Source of the DNA: Blastococcus saxobsidens DD2
GTDB lineage: Bacteria > Actinomycetota > Actinomycetes > Mycobacteriales > Geodermatophilaceae
Direction: 5' to 3'
DNA: 64,000 nt
NCBI RefSeq assembly: GCF_000284015.1
Contig: NC_016943.1
Span: forward strand, 661,541 to 725,540
Notes under the pieces: model-generated
What the model saw: only the letters and a program-made list of their open reading frames with translations
Databases searched by the model: none
What the model was told of the DNA's origin: nothing
Position numbers and translations under genes: made by a program
Shown: positions 24,401 to 32,076 of the stretch, piece after piece
Numbering within the stretch: the stretch's first letter is position 1
Layout: every line of letters begins with the position of its first letter

Positions 24401-26158
24401 TCAGCGCACCGGGAAGGTGGTGCGCGCGGTGGTGGCGGTGAACTCGTCGAGCCGGACGGTGACGGCGAGGGTCCAGGTGCCGGCGGTCGGGATGGACATG
24501 CCGTCGCCGACGTAGTGGCCGGGCCCGGCCGGTGCGAGATCGACGTCCAGCGGGCCGATCTGCTGCTGGGCCTCGGTGAGGGTCACGCGGATGTCCTGCG
24601 GCTGGGTCAGCCGGCCGGTCTCGTCGAACAGGTAGACGTGCAACGTGTTCGAGCCGGGCCGGCCCGGGTCGAGCGACAGCTGGACGCTGCCGGCGGTGCC
24701 GGCGGCACCCTGGAGCGGCAGCGTGGCGTCGACCGGCTGGGCCAGCGCCGACCGCGCCGGCGGCGTGCCGGCCAGCACCGCCGACAACGCGAGGACGACG
24801 GCGACGACCACGGCCTCGAGCAGCACCGCGCGGCGGAACGGGGCGACGTCGGCGACGGCGCCATCGGCCTGCGCCGCGGCGCGGGCGCGGGCGGCCACCT
24901 CGAGCGACCCGGCCATCGACGGCTCGGCCTCGGCGGAGAAGGCGTGCGCGGTCACCCGCCGCGGGCTGCCCCGGCGCGGCCGGGAGGCGCCGAGGTGCTG
25001 CTGCACCCAGACCCGGGAGACGCCGGCCGCGCCGAGCACCAGCAGCACGAGTGCGACCTTGGCCACCAGCACCCAGCCGTACGTCGTGCTCAACAGCGCC
25101 GTCGGCGTGCCGACCTCACGCACGGTCTGCACCACACCGGTGAGCACCAGAGCGACCACCGAGCCGAACGCCAGCCGACTGAACCGCGGCAGCGCGGTGG
25201 CCAGCTCAGCGGCCGGCACACCCGGGCGCAGCAGGCCGGCCAGCAGCGCGACCAGCCCGCCGACCCACAACGTCATCGCCGCGACGTGCACCGAAGTCAC
25301 GAACACCGCGAAGACCGGCATCGAGCCGGCGACCGGGTGGCCGACCGCCGCCGTCGTGACCACCAGGCCGAGCGCGAGCACGGTGCCCGCCACGACCGCG
25401 GCCCGGCCCGGCGCCAAGCGCAGCACGGCCAGCAGCGCCACGGCCAGGACGACCCGAGCCAGCAACGTCGCGCCGTACGCCGTGGACGCGGTCGTGGCCA
25501 GCAGGTCCGGGTCGGCGACGGCGCCCAGGCCGGCCCCGGCGGCGTAGGAACCCTGCAGCAGGAACAGCAGCAGCCCACCGACGGCGACGGCGACCGCGCC
25601 GACGACGGACAGGCGCCGCAGCCGGCCCACCGACCACCCCGAAGGCCAGCACAGCAGCAGGAAAGCCGGAACACCGAGGCCCAGTGCCAGCCCCGCGAAC
25701 CCCAGCCACCGCGCGGCGACCAGCAGGCCGGCGACGAACGAGTCGCTGTCGTCGGCGGCGTCGGCGACCGCCTCGTCGACCGGCTCACTGTCGCCGACCA
25801 CGAACCCGAACGCGCCGCTGACCGGGTGGGAGTCAGCCGAGATGACCCGGTAGGTGACCAGATAGCCATCGTCCGGAAGGTCGCCGCGCAGCGGAACGGT
25901 CACCGTGGCCCCGTCGACAGACGGTGCTCCGGTATCGACCCGCTCACCGTCGGCGTCGAGCACCCGCGCGTAACCGGCGCCCAGCGACACCACCTCGGTG
26001 AACCGGAGGGTCACCTCGTCGGGCGCGGTCTCGAGCACCGCGCCCTCGCCCGGCGTGGTCGCCACCAGTTCGGCGTGCGCCGCAGCCGGCCCAGCGAGGA
26101 CGACACCGGCCATCAACCAGCCGACGAGGGCGACGAGCAGCGCCCGAAGCCGCCTCAC
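24401..26158 (-). CDS. CopC-CopD fusion, copper uptake/resistance membrane protein
   Basis: 585 residues in three parts. First comes a signal peptide, then CopC (about 28-125), with His at the mature N-terminus (AHAELVATTPGEGA) and a second ligand in ADSHPVSGAFGF. Second is CopD, with eight or so helices (about 140-430), including AVGHPVAGSMPVF and SVHVAAMTLWVGG, histidines that may move copper. Third is a further helix and a C-terminal YtkA-like beta domain (about 500-585). CopC binds copper outside and CopD moves it inward. The GTG at 26158 overlaps the upstream stop (26155), so it is coupled to the zinc-finger gene. Confidence 0.93.
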   Translation of the reverse strand: MRRLRALLVALVGWLMAGVVLAGPAAAHAELVATTPGEGAVLETAPDEVTLRFTEVVSLGAGYARVLDADGERVDTGAPSVDGATVTVPLRGDLPDDGYLVTYRVISADSHPVSGAFGFVVGDSEPVDEAVADAADDSDSFVAGLLVAARWLGFAGLALGLGVPAFLLLCWPSGWSVGRLRRLSVVGAVAVAVGGLLLFLLQGSYAAGAGLGAVADPDLLATTASTAYGATLLARVVLAVALLAVLRLAPGRAAVVAGTVLALGLVVTTAAVGHPVAGSMPVFAVFVTSVHVAAMTLWVGGLVALLAGLLRPGVPAAELATALPRFSRLAFGSVVALVLTGVVQTVREVGTPTALLSTTYGWVLVAKVALVLLVLGAAGVSRVWVQQHLGASRPRRGSPRRVTAHAFSAEAEPSMAGSLEVAARARAAAQADGAVADVAPFRRAVLLEAVVVAVVLALSAVLAGTPPARSALAQPVDATLPLQGAAGTAGSVQLSLDPGRPGSNTLHVYLFDETGRLTQPQDIRVTLTEAQQQIGPLDVDLAPAGPGHYVGDGMSIPTAGTWTLAVTVRLDEFTATTARTTFPVR

Positions 26159-26805
26159 GCGGCGGCCCGCCGGCGGCTCACGGCCACGACCGCCCGCCCG
26201 CGCGGCCGCCGTCCCCGCCACGCCACCACGGAGATCAGGAGCACACCGGCCAGCAGCAGCAGGTGCACCAGCGCCCGGTCGGCGTGCACCTGCCCGCCCG
26301 CCAGGTCGCTGACCGTGGTGGCCAGCAAAAAGACGGTAAACGCGGCCAGGAACGGCAGCGAGCCGGGCGCCCAGCGCGGCACGGCGGCGACGGCGAGGAA
26401 CGCCACGGCCAGGGCGGCGTTCCAGGCGCCGGCCTCGTGCGCCATGTGCACCGGCGCGCTCATCGCCGCCGTCCCGCTCATCAGCGCCGGCCAGGCCAAC
26501 CCGGCCTGGGCCGTGGCGACCACCACCAGGGCCAGGCGCAGGCCGCTGCCCACCAGGCGGGCGCGGGCGGCCGCCCGCGTGCCGGGCAGCTCCTTCGGCA
26601 GCGCGGTGAGCACGCGCACGGTGAGATCGGGCACTTGCGGCGCCGGGGACAGGCGGGCCCGGCGGGTCACCGCCGCCGCCTGGCTCGTCCAGCCGGCACA
26701 GGCAGGGCAGGCGGCCAGGTGCCGGTCGAGGACCGCCTCGGGCATGCCGAGCGGCTCGCCGTCGAGCCGCGCGGAGCCGGCCTCTCGGAACGCGGAACAC
26801 TGCAT
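26155..26805 (-). CDS. Membrane protein with N-terminal zf-HC2 motif, likely anti-sigma factor, first gene of copper operon
   Basis: 216 residues. The N-terminus MQCSAFREAGSARLDGEPLG, followed by HLAACPAC (H-x3-C-x2-C), is the zinc-binding anti-sigma (ZAS/zf-HC2) pattern. About four or five transmembrane helices follow from residue 88, with histidines in PVHMAHEAGAWN and QVHADRALVH that could contact metal. It is divergent from a sigma factor gene only 56 bp away and overlaps copC-copD by 4 bases. This suggests it holds the sigma factor and releases it on a membrane signal, perhaps copper status. That regulatory role is inferred from arrangement. Confidence 0.75.
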   Translation of the reverse strand: MQCSAFREAGSARLDGEPLGMPEAVLDRHLAACPACAGWTSQAAAVTRRARLSPAPQVPDLTVRVLTALPKELPGTRAAARARLVGSGLRLALVVVATAQAGLAWPALMSGTAAMSAPVHMAHEAGAWNAALAVAFLAVAAVPRWAPGSLPFLAAFTVFLLATTVSDLAGGQVHADRALVHLLLLAGVLLISVVAWRGRRPRGRAVVAVSRRRAAA

Positions 26806-26861
26806 GATGAGGTAGTCGCCATCGGGGCCCGTCCGGTTCCCGGCCGGCCGGGAGGAGTGCG

Positions 26862-27401
26862 GTGGACGAGCTCGAGCGGTTCGCCGCTGCCGCCGCCGAA
26901 GGCGACCCGCTCGCGGCGGCGGCCCTGGTACGGGCCACCCAGTCCGAGGTGTGGCGGCTGTGCGCGGTGCTCGGCGACCGGCAGTCGGCCGACGACCTCA
27001 CCCAGGAGACCTACCTGCGCGCGTTCGCCGCGCTACACCGATTCGAGGGCCGTTCGTCCCTGCGCACCTGGCTGCTGTCCATCGCGCGACGGGTATGCGC
27101 CGACGCCATCCGCTCCCGCCGCCGACGACCGACCCTGGCCCGCGGCGTGGAGCCGGCGGACGCCGAGGTTCCCGACGATGCCGACCGGGTCGGCGAGCAG
27201 GCCGCCGTCCGTGACCTGTTGGCCCGGCTCGACCGTGATCGCCGGGAAGCCTTCGTGCTGACCCAGCTACTCGGCCTGCCCTACGCCGAGGCCGCCGAAG
27301 TGGTCGGCTGCCCGGTGGGCACCATCCGCTCACGGGTCGCGCGGGCACGAGCCGACCTGGTCGAGGCGCTCGCCACGGCGGAGGACGCAGCGCTCGGATG
27401 A
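26862..27401 (+). CDS. ECF-type RNA polymerase sigma factor (SigC-like)
   Basis: 179 residues with both ECF domains. Sigma region 2 spans about 25-90 (VWRLCAVLGDRQSADDLTQETYLRAF, LRTWLLSIARRVCADAIRSR). Region 4 spans about 115-170 (RDLLARLDRDRREAFVLTQLLGLPYAEAAEVVGCPVGTIRSRVARAR). The GTG start at 26862 follows a strong GGAGGAG (26851-26857), though the spacing is short. It is divergent from the zinc-finger membrane gene, with only 56 bp between starts, so one small region must hold both promoters. Mycobacterial SigC has a similar link to copper acquisition genes, but orthology here is not shown. Confidence 0.9.
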   Translation: MDELERFAAAAAEGDPLAAAALVRATQSEVWRLCAVLGDRQSADDLTQETYLRAFAALHRFEGRSSLRTWLLSIARRVCADAIRSRRRRPTLARGVEPADAEVPDDADRVGEQAAVRDLLARLDRDRREAFVLTQLLGLPYAEAAEVVGCPVGTIRSRVARARADLVEALATAEDAALG

Positions 27402-27486
27402 CCTTCCACCGATCCCCTGCGGGGCACCAGGAGGCGGGCCAGTGATGGGCCCAGCTGACCTTCGCTGCAGGCTGGACGCCGCACGC

Positions 27487-28146
27487 TCAGCCACCGGCGG
27501 ACCACCGCTCGATGGCTACCCGGCCGGTCAGGCCGGTGGCCCGGCCGACGTCGGCCCACGAGGCTCCGGCCGCGACCGCAGTCCGCACCGCCTCGTCGAG
27601 TGCCTGGGTAGCGGCGGCCTGCCTCGCGGCGGCCTCCTCGACGTCTTCGAGGGCCTGCCATCCGGCGATGTGCCGGCGCCATTCGCGCATGACCCGCGTC
27701 TCGTCGGCGGCCTCCAAATCGGCCCACGGGCCGGCTACGGCCAGCCGCCGCGCCGCCGGGTCGGCCAGCTCCCATACCGTCACGCGGACCCAGGGAATGC
27801 CGCGCCAGCCACAGGTGCAGCAGGCGACCCAGCCGACCACCTCCGCGTCCGGACGCCACTCCTCGGCCTCCTCGATCACCTCGCAGTGCACCGGGCCACC
27901 GGTCTCGCCGGGCACGATCCCGTCACCGCCGATGACCGCGCCGTCTTGCCACACGCCCTCGACGGTGCAGTCGTCGCTGTAGGCGAGCCGCACCCGGTCG
28001 CCGTCCCGCGGACCGTCGTCGGGTCGGCGGGCCACCAGTACCCCACGGGCGCTGGTGGTGCCGGCGCCTTGGGCGCCGTCGACGAATACGGGCACCACCC
28101 AGCCCTCATGCTCCTGGCCGTTTACGACCGGACCTATCCAGCCCAT
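27487..28146 (-). CDS. Hypothetical protein of actinobacterial mobile elements (Cys motif plus C-terminal HTH-like segment)
   Basis: 219 residues: an N-terminal beta-rich part (VVVNGQEHEGWVVPVFVDG style), a central CCTCGWRG motif, and Trp-rich VRVTVWELAD. The C-terminus is helical, with GASWADVGRATGLTGRVAIERW resembling a degenerate helix-turn-helix (GLTRQAAHERW in relatives). I know this layout from unnamed proteins on actinobacterial plasmids and integrative elements; its function is unknown. It is the last gene of the right-end operon that begins with the excisionase. Confidence 0.6.
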   Translation of the reverse strand: MGWIGPVVNGQEHEGWVVPVFVDGAQGAGTTSARGVLVARRPDDGPRDGDRVRLAYSDDCTVEGVWQDGAVIGGDGIVPGETGGPVHCEVIEEAEEWRPDAEVVGWVACCTCGWRGIPWVRVTVWELADPAARRLAVAGPWADLEAADETRVMREWRRHIAGWQALEDVEEAAARQAAATQALDEAVRTAVAAGASWADVGRATGLTGRVAIERWSAGG

Positions 28147-28403
28147 CGCTCCTCCTCCGGGTGCCTACGAGCAGCGTCGTCAGCCCGGCTCCGCCGCAGG
28201 CCCGCATCGGGCGCTTCTGTGGACGACCGTCGTTGTCCACAGGGGCAGGCGGCGCCGGCCCGGCGCGTGAATGCCGGCCCTCGATCAGCAGGGCGCACAT
28301 CGACGCGCTGAGCGACGAGGTCGGTTCGGTCACGTTCGACCGGCAGCCTGGTGCCGGCAGCGCAGGAGGCGCATCGCACGATCTCGCCGACGGCATTGGC
28401 CAT
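28134..28403 (-). CDS. Possible small Cys-motif protein in the excisionase operon
   Basis: 89 residues starting MANAVGEIVRCASCAAGTRL, with later CPCGQRR, so two Cys-x2-Cys-like pairs that could bind zinc. It starts 24 bases after the excisionase stop on the same strand and its end overlaps the next start (28146), which favours a real gene. The second half is Arg-rich and low in information, and coding potential is only moderate. Confidence 0.35.
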   Translation of the reverse strand: MANAVGEIVRCASCAAGTRLPVERDRTDLVAQRVDVRPADRGPAFTRRAGAACPCGQRRSSTEAPDAGLRRSRADDAARRHPEEERWAG

Positions 28404-28427
28404 CCGCGGACACGGCGGCGCAAGCGG

Positions 28428-28634
28428 CTACAGGTAGTCGGCCTGCCCGCGACGGGCTTCGACCCACGCGTCGAGGTCGTCGCGGCGGTAGAGGACGCGG
28501 CGGCCGAGGCGGAAGCTGTGCGGTCCTGTGCCGAGGTGGCGCTAGTACCGAAGGGTGGCGACGGGAGCGCGCAGCACTTCGGCGGCCTCGCTGATGGTGA
28601 GCAACTCGGGCTGGTCGGCGGTGTGCTCGGTCAT
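28428..28634 (-). pseudogene. xis: Excisionase/helix-turn-helix (MerR-like, Xis) gene interrupted by an in-frame TAG
   Basis: The ATG at 28634 begins MTEHTADQPELLTISEAAEVL, the winged-helix DNA-binding start of DUF/HTH_17 excisionases, and continues ...VATLRY. Codon 31 is TAG (28542-28544). The same frame then continues RHLGTGPHSFRLGRRVLYRRDDLDAWVEARRG to the natural stop at 28428. Relatives have YWRHxGxGP, so TAG replaces the expected Trp codon TGG by one base. The rest is perfectly conserved, so this is a recent point mutation or a read error. A 30-residue product could not bind DNA as a winged helix. No other excisionase is seen in the element. Confidence 0.82.
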
Positions 28635-29083
28635 GGCTGTCTCCAGGCTGGTGGGAAGGTCCCGTGGTGCTCTCCAGAAGGCGCTATTCCACGGCCCTTG
28701 GTGACAGCCCACAGCCAACTTCTCCAGTTTTCCTCCGGTCCTTCTCCGGTACTCCTGCTGTTGCGCGCGCGTCCCGCTCCGGAGCTCGGGATCATGGGCG
28801 CACTGCCTGGGCCGGCGCCGGGCCCCGGGAGCTACCAGGTTGGGAATCTTCCGCCAAGACGTCCGCTTGCACCGGAGGAATACGGGAGGTCTGCAGCTGA
28901 CGCTCGCGTGAAGCGTCCTTCGTCTGCGTCGACCCGGTCGTATGCCGCAATCCGGTACTCCCGGTGGTGTGACGCCGCGTCCGCCATCGCTGCGGATGGT
29001 TTCCGGCGGTGGCACCGTGTAGGCAGAACCCGCGCACTGCCGTCGGGCCAGGGGCCGTGGATCCTGAGTGAGGGTAGGAGTTC
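28635..29083. other. Divergent intergenic region at the right end of the element
   Basis: No gene seen. It separates the leftward excisionase operon from the rightward gene at 29084 and must hold both promoters. The stretch at about 28719-28755 contains three near-copies of TTCTCCGGT/TTCTCCAGT, a possible operator. Confidence 0.4.
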
Positions 29084-29296
29084 GTGACGCTCGCTGACCG
29101 CAGGCCATCGGTCGAGGTCGACGAGCTCGGCCCCGCGGAGGCCGCGGCCACGTTCGACCGGATCGCCCGCCGCGCCTTGGACCTGCGCGGACCGGACTTC
29201 CTCCAGGCCCTCGACGACGGCAAGTACGACGACGTCGACCCCGACGACTACCCCGGGCTGCTCGACGCACTCATGGCGCTGCCTCTCGTTCGCTGA
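29084..29296 (+). CDS. Small hypothetical protein ending ALPLVR
   Basis: 70 residues. The layout matches a small actinobacterial family of unknown function whose members read (G/P)xEFLxAxDAGxYDD...xALLPLVR: here GPDFLQALDDGKYDDVDPDD and the final LMALPLVR. AGGAG (29075-29080) lies directly upstream of the GTG at 29084. In relatives a second small gene follows, as here (29297 onward). Confidence 0.65.
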   Translation: MTLADRRPSVEVDELGPAEAAATFDRIARRALDLRGPDFLQALDDGKYDDVDPDDYPGLLDALMALPLVR

Positions 29297-29742
29297 CGCA
29301 TCGTTGCCGCACTCCTGGAGCCTGAACGCCGGCGATGGGATGGTGATGCGGCGGGCTCACGCTTCCTGGCGGCCATGCACTACCGGATCATCCCGGCCGA
29401 TTCCGGGATGCACGACGTCGGGCAGGGACGCTGGCGGGTCACCACCTCGGCATACCTGTAGGAGTTCCGGACACCGGACAGCCGGAAGCTCTGGGCGATG
29501 CACTGGCACCCGGCGGGGAGGAGCCACGCCACCTTTCCGCACCTGCACCTGTACACCGTCCGTCGCGACGATCAATTCGTCACGCCGCGACAGACCCTGG
29601 AGTCGGCGGTGCAGTGGTGCATCGAGATGGGCGCCGAGCCGCCGAACCCTGACTGGCGCACCGTGCTCGCGAGTCCGAGGGCATCCACCGTCTATACCGG
29701 TCCTGGTCCGAGGAGCCGCCGTCACCGACCGCCTGCGCTTGA
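29297..29742 (+). pseudogene. Hypothetical protein (partner of 29084 gene), stopped by TAG and frameshifted
   Basis: One frame reads ERRRWDGDAAGSRFLAAMHYRIIPADS, RGRWRVTTSAYL, then TAG at 29459-29461. It continues without change as EFRTPDSRKLWAMHWHPAG, THFPHLHLYTV-like sequence and LESAVQWCIEMGAEPP. The stop takes the place of an expected Tyr. Near 29690 the frame shifts and the likely end, IHRLYRSWSEEPPS, is read one frame over to a TGA at 29740. Two lesions mean the gene is dead. The family is unknown to me; the conserved HWHP and HLHLY histidines hint at metal binding in intact members. Confidence 0.6.
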
Positions 29743-30171
29743 CGTCCACGGGCGGGGCTACCGACACCGGCTCGACGCACCGTCCCCTTCACGAGCAGCC
29801 CGGGCAGTTCCACTTTGCCGGCTTTCCCACAACCCGCCCAACTCCGGTTGCGCCGGGCGGGGGAGGGGTGGGCCGTAGGCCCATCCCGAAGGGACGCGCA
29901 GCGCTCTTCCGGCGGCCGGCGCTGCCGGACACGATCCCCTGGGCGGTGGGGGAGGCGGTCCTCCCGGGCCCACCCCCGGCACGGGCTCATGGGCACGGAG
30001 ACCGCGGCCATCGAGGCGGGCTCGACGGAGGTCAGTCCGCATTCAGTCCGCACTCAGTCCGCAGAACGTCCAGTCGGGACCCTCCACGGCCGTAACCCAC
30101 AAATGACGTAACCGCAGGTCAACCGTCATATTCGTCGAACACCAATCGCGTTAAATCACGCGCAGAACGCA
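29743..30171. other. Gene-free right end of the element
   Basis: 429 bp with no recognisable gene; holds the three right-end arm-site candidates (30033-30063) and ends in an AT-richer stretch just before the core repeat, as expected for a recombination end. Confidence 0.5.
30033..30063 (+). promoter_or_regulatory. Candidate integrase arm-type sites, right end (three CAGTCCGCA copies)
   Basis: CAGTCCGCA at 30033-30041, 30044-30052 and 30055-30063, all in the same orientation with an exact 11-bp period, matching the two copies near the left end (5894, 5905). They start about 110 bp inside the right core. Confidence 0.6.
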
Positions 30172-30217
30172 TTCCTAAACCGTGTGTCGCAGGTTCGAAT
30201 CCTGCCGGGGGCACCAG
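30172..30217 (+). repeat. attR core: 46-bp direct repeat (right copy, tRNA-Arg 3' half only)
   Basis: Identical to 5780-5825. It lacks the tRNA 5' half, so it is a fragment and not a second tRNA. It marks the chromosome junction; the lysG gene begins (3' end first) 29 bp further on. Confidence 0.95.
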
Positions 30218-30245
30218 CACGTCCGGACCGATCCAGCGGTCGCGA

Positions 30246-31124
30246 TCAGCGCAGCAGCTGTGCGTGCGCGGCTCGGGTCAGCGCGTCGGCGACCCGGTCG
30301 AGCGGGTCGGATTCCAGCCGCCACTGCTGCCAGTAGAGGACGACGTCGACGGCTCCGGCGGGGTCGAACGGTGTCGCCGGGCGCTGCCCGCCGGCGAGCT
30401 GGAGTTCCGGCAGCATGCCCCATCCGAAGCCGAGGGCCACGGCGGCGAGGAAGTCCGCCGAGGAGGGGACGTAGTGGATCGGCACGTCCGTCGTCGTCGG
30501 CACGTGCCGGCGCAGATAGGCGTGCTGCAGGTCGTCGCGGCGGTCGAAGACCACCACCGGGGCACGGTGCAGCGCGGCGGCGTCGGGCCCGTCCGGGAAC
30601 CAGCGGTCGATGAACGCGGGGGCGGCGCAGGGCAGGTAGTGCATGCGGCCGAGCGGCGTCACGCGGCAGCCGGCGACCGGGTCGGCGTCCGAGGTGACCG
30701 CGCCCATGACGGTGCCGGCCCGCAGCAGCGCACTGGTGTGCGACTGGTCGGAGCTGTGCAGGTCGAACCGCAGCTCGTCGGCCAGCGGAGCCAGCGCCGG
30801 GAGGGCCCAGGTGGCCAGCGAGTCGGCGTTCAGCGCGATCGGTAGCACCGGTGCGCGGCCCGGCTCCGCCGGATCCAACTGGCGGCTGGTGTCGGCGACC
30901 AGGAGGCCCACCTGGCGGGCCAGTCGCAGCACCGGCTCGCCGGCGGCGGTGGCGGTCGCCGGCCGCCCGCGCTGCACCAGCACCCGGCCGGTGGCCACCT
31001 CCAGCGCACGCAGACGCTGGGAGACGGCGGACGGCGTCACGTGCAGCCGTCGCGCGGCCGCCTCGAGCGTGCCCTCGTCGATGACCGCGACCAGCGTCTG
31101 CAGCTGGGCCAGCTCCACGTCCAT
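30246..31124 (-). CDS. lysG: LysR-family regulator, LysG/ArgP type
   Basis: 292 residues. The N-terminal winged helix reads LAQLQTLVAVIDEGTLEAAARRLHVTPSAVSQRLRALE (in two halves). The effector domain has the ArgP-family features LNADSLATWALPAL and FDLHSSDQSHTSALLRAG. LysG activates the basic amino-acid exporter LysE when lysine or arginine accumulates, and here it is divergent from lysE, 73 bp apart, the classic arrangement. The open frame extends further upstream, but the ATG at 31124 gives the standard opening. Between the genes GCTAA...TTAGC (about 31134-31159) forms an inverted repeat that could be the operator. Confidence 0.92.
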   Translation of the reverse strand: MDVELAQLQTLVAVIDEGTLEAAARRLHVTPSAVSQRLRALEVATGRVLVQRGRPATATAAGEPVLRLARQVGLLVADTSRQLDPAEPGRAPVLPIALNADSLATWALPALAPLADELRFDLHSSDQSHTSALLRAGTVMGAVTSDADPVAGCRVTPLGRMHYLPCAAPAFIDRWFPDGPDAAALHRAPVVVFDRRDDLQHAYLRRHVPTTTDVPIHYVPSSADFLAAVALGFGWGMLPELQLAGGQRPATPFDPAGAVDVVLYWQQWRLESDPLDRVADALTRAAHAQLLR

Positions 31125-31197
31125 GGACAGATACGCTAATGGGACACAAGCAAAGTTAGCTGGACTGTCGTCCGTGGCGTCCCTAGCGTCGACGCAC

Positions 31198-31815
31198 GTG
31201 ACGACGGAGCTGCTGGCTGCACTGGCCGGGCTGGGGATGGGCCTCTCGCTGATCGTGGCCATCGGGGCGCAGAACGCCTTCGTCCTCCGGCAGGGGCTGC
31301 GCCTGGAGCACGTGACCGCGGTCGTGGCGGTGTGCGCGGTGTCCGACGCGGTCCTCATCCTCGCCGGGGTCGCGGGCAACGCCTGGCTCAGCGCCCGGCT
31401 GCCCGAGGCGGTCACCGTGATCCGTGTGGCCGGCGCCGCCTTCCTGCTCGGCTACGCCGTCCTCGCCGCCCGCCGGGCACTGCGCCCGTCGTCGATCGCC
31501 GTCGACGCCGGTGGCACGCGCAACGGCCTGCTCGCCACCGTCCTCACCTGCATGGCTCTGACCTGGCTGAACCCGCACGTCTACCTGGACACCGTGCTGC
31601 TGCTCGGCTCGGTGGCCGAGAGCCGCGGAATCGGCAAGTGGTGGTTCGCCGTCGGTGCGGCCGTCGGCAGCGTGGTCTGGTTCAGCGCGCTGGGCTACGG
31701 CGCCCGCCTGCTGCGGCCGCTGTTCGCCCGTCCGGCGGCGTGGCGGGTGCTCGACGCCGGCATCGCCGTCGTGATGGCCCTCCTCGGCCTCGCACTCCTC
31801 GCCACGGTGTTCTGA
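31198..31815 (+). CDS. lysE: LysE/ArgO-family basic amino-acid exporter
   Basis: 205 residues, six hydrophobic helices. The family signature GLSLIVAIGAQNAFVLRQGL lies at the start, CAVSDAVLILAGVAG follows, and TWLNPHVYLDTVLLLGSVA marks helix 4. It exports L-lysine/L-arginine across the cytoplasmic membrane. The GTG at 31198 gives a protein with the usual N-terminus (VTTELLAALAGLGMG). Regulated by the divergent lysG. Confidence 0.93.
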   Translation: MTTELLAALAGLGMGLSLIVAIGAQNAFVLRQGLRLEHVTAVVAVCAVSDAVLILAGVAGNAWLSARLPEAVTVIRVAGAAFLLGYAVLAARRALRPSSIAVDAGGTRNGLLATVLTCMALTWLNPHVYLDTVLLLGSVAESRGIGKWWFAVGAAVGSVVWFSALGYGARLLRPLFARPAAWRVLDAGIAVVMALLGLALLATVF

Positions 31816-32076
31816 CGCCGGGCCTGCGGCACTCCCGCTCGCCACTCGCCTCTTCCGCAGCCCGACGACCCGAGCCGGCCGGCCGTCCTGCGGCACCTGG
31901 CCGGGCCGGTGTGCGCGACTCCTGGCGGGCGCCGGCCTGTCCTGCACCGTCGTCGCCTAGCCCCTGCTCGCCGCGGCGGCGCGGCATGCGCAGCAGAAAA
32001 GTCCTGCTCAAGCACCGTGTCCACCCGGTCGATGGAATGCAGGTCAGCGTTCCCGATCGGAAGCGGAGCAACCAGC

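Larger units (their letters stand above)
5780..30217. mobile_element. 24.4-kb integrative (mobilizable) element in tRNA-Arg(CCT) with copper cargo
   Basis: Bounded by a 46-bp perfect direct repeat made from the tRNA 3' half. Inside are a tyrosine integrase next to the tRNA, a MobF relaxase, a candidate excisionase, a toxin-antitoxin pair, a copper-related operon and several decaying genes, while the flanking genes on both sides look like ordinary chromosomal ones. No FtsK/TraB-type DNA pump, VirD4 coupling protein, VirB4 ATPase or replication initiator is recognisable. It therefore fits an integrative mobilizable element better than a full AICE or ICE. It is probably old, since at least six genes inside carry disabling mutations. 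Confidence 0.88.

Noticed and set aside
24515-26815. Long plus-strand open frame (766 codons) opposite CopC-CopD
   Set aside because: Low-complexity Arg/Gln/His-rich product without domains; antisense shadow of a gene whose own motifs are clear.
30172-30217. Second tRNA-Arg at the right junction
   Set aside because: Only the anticodon-loop-to-CCA half is present; there is no acceptor 5' strand or D arm. It is the att repeat.
5780-30217. The tRNA-Arg element being a prophage or an AICE
   Set aside because: No capsid, terminase, portal, tail or lysis gene, and no FtsK/TraB pump or RepSA-type initiator; the relaxase points to mobilization.
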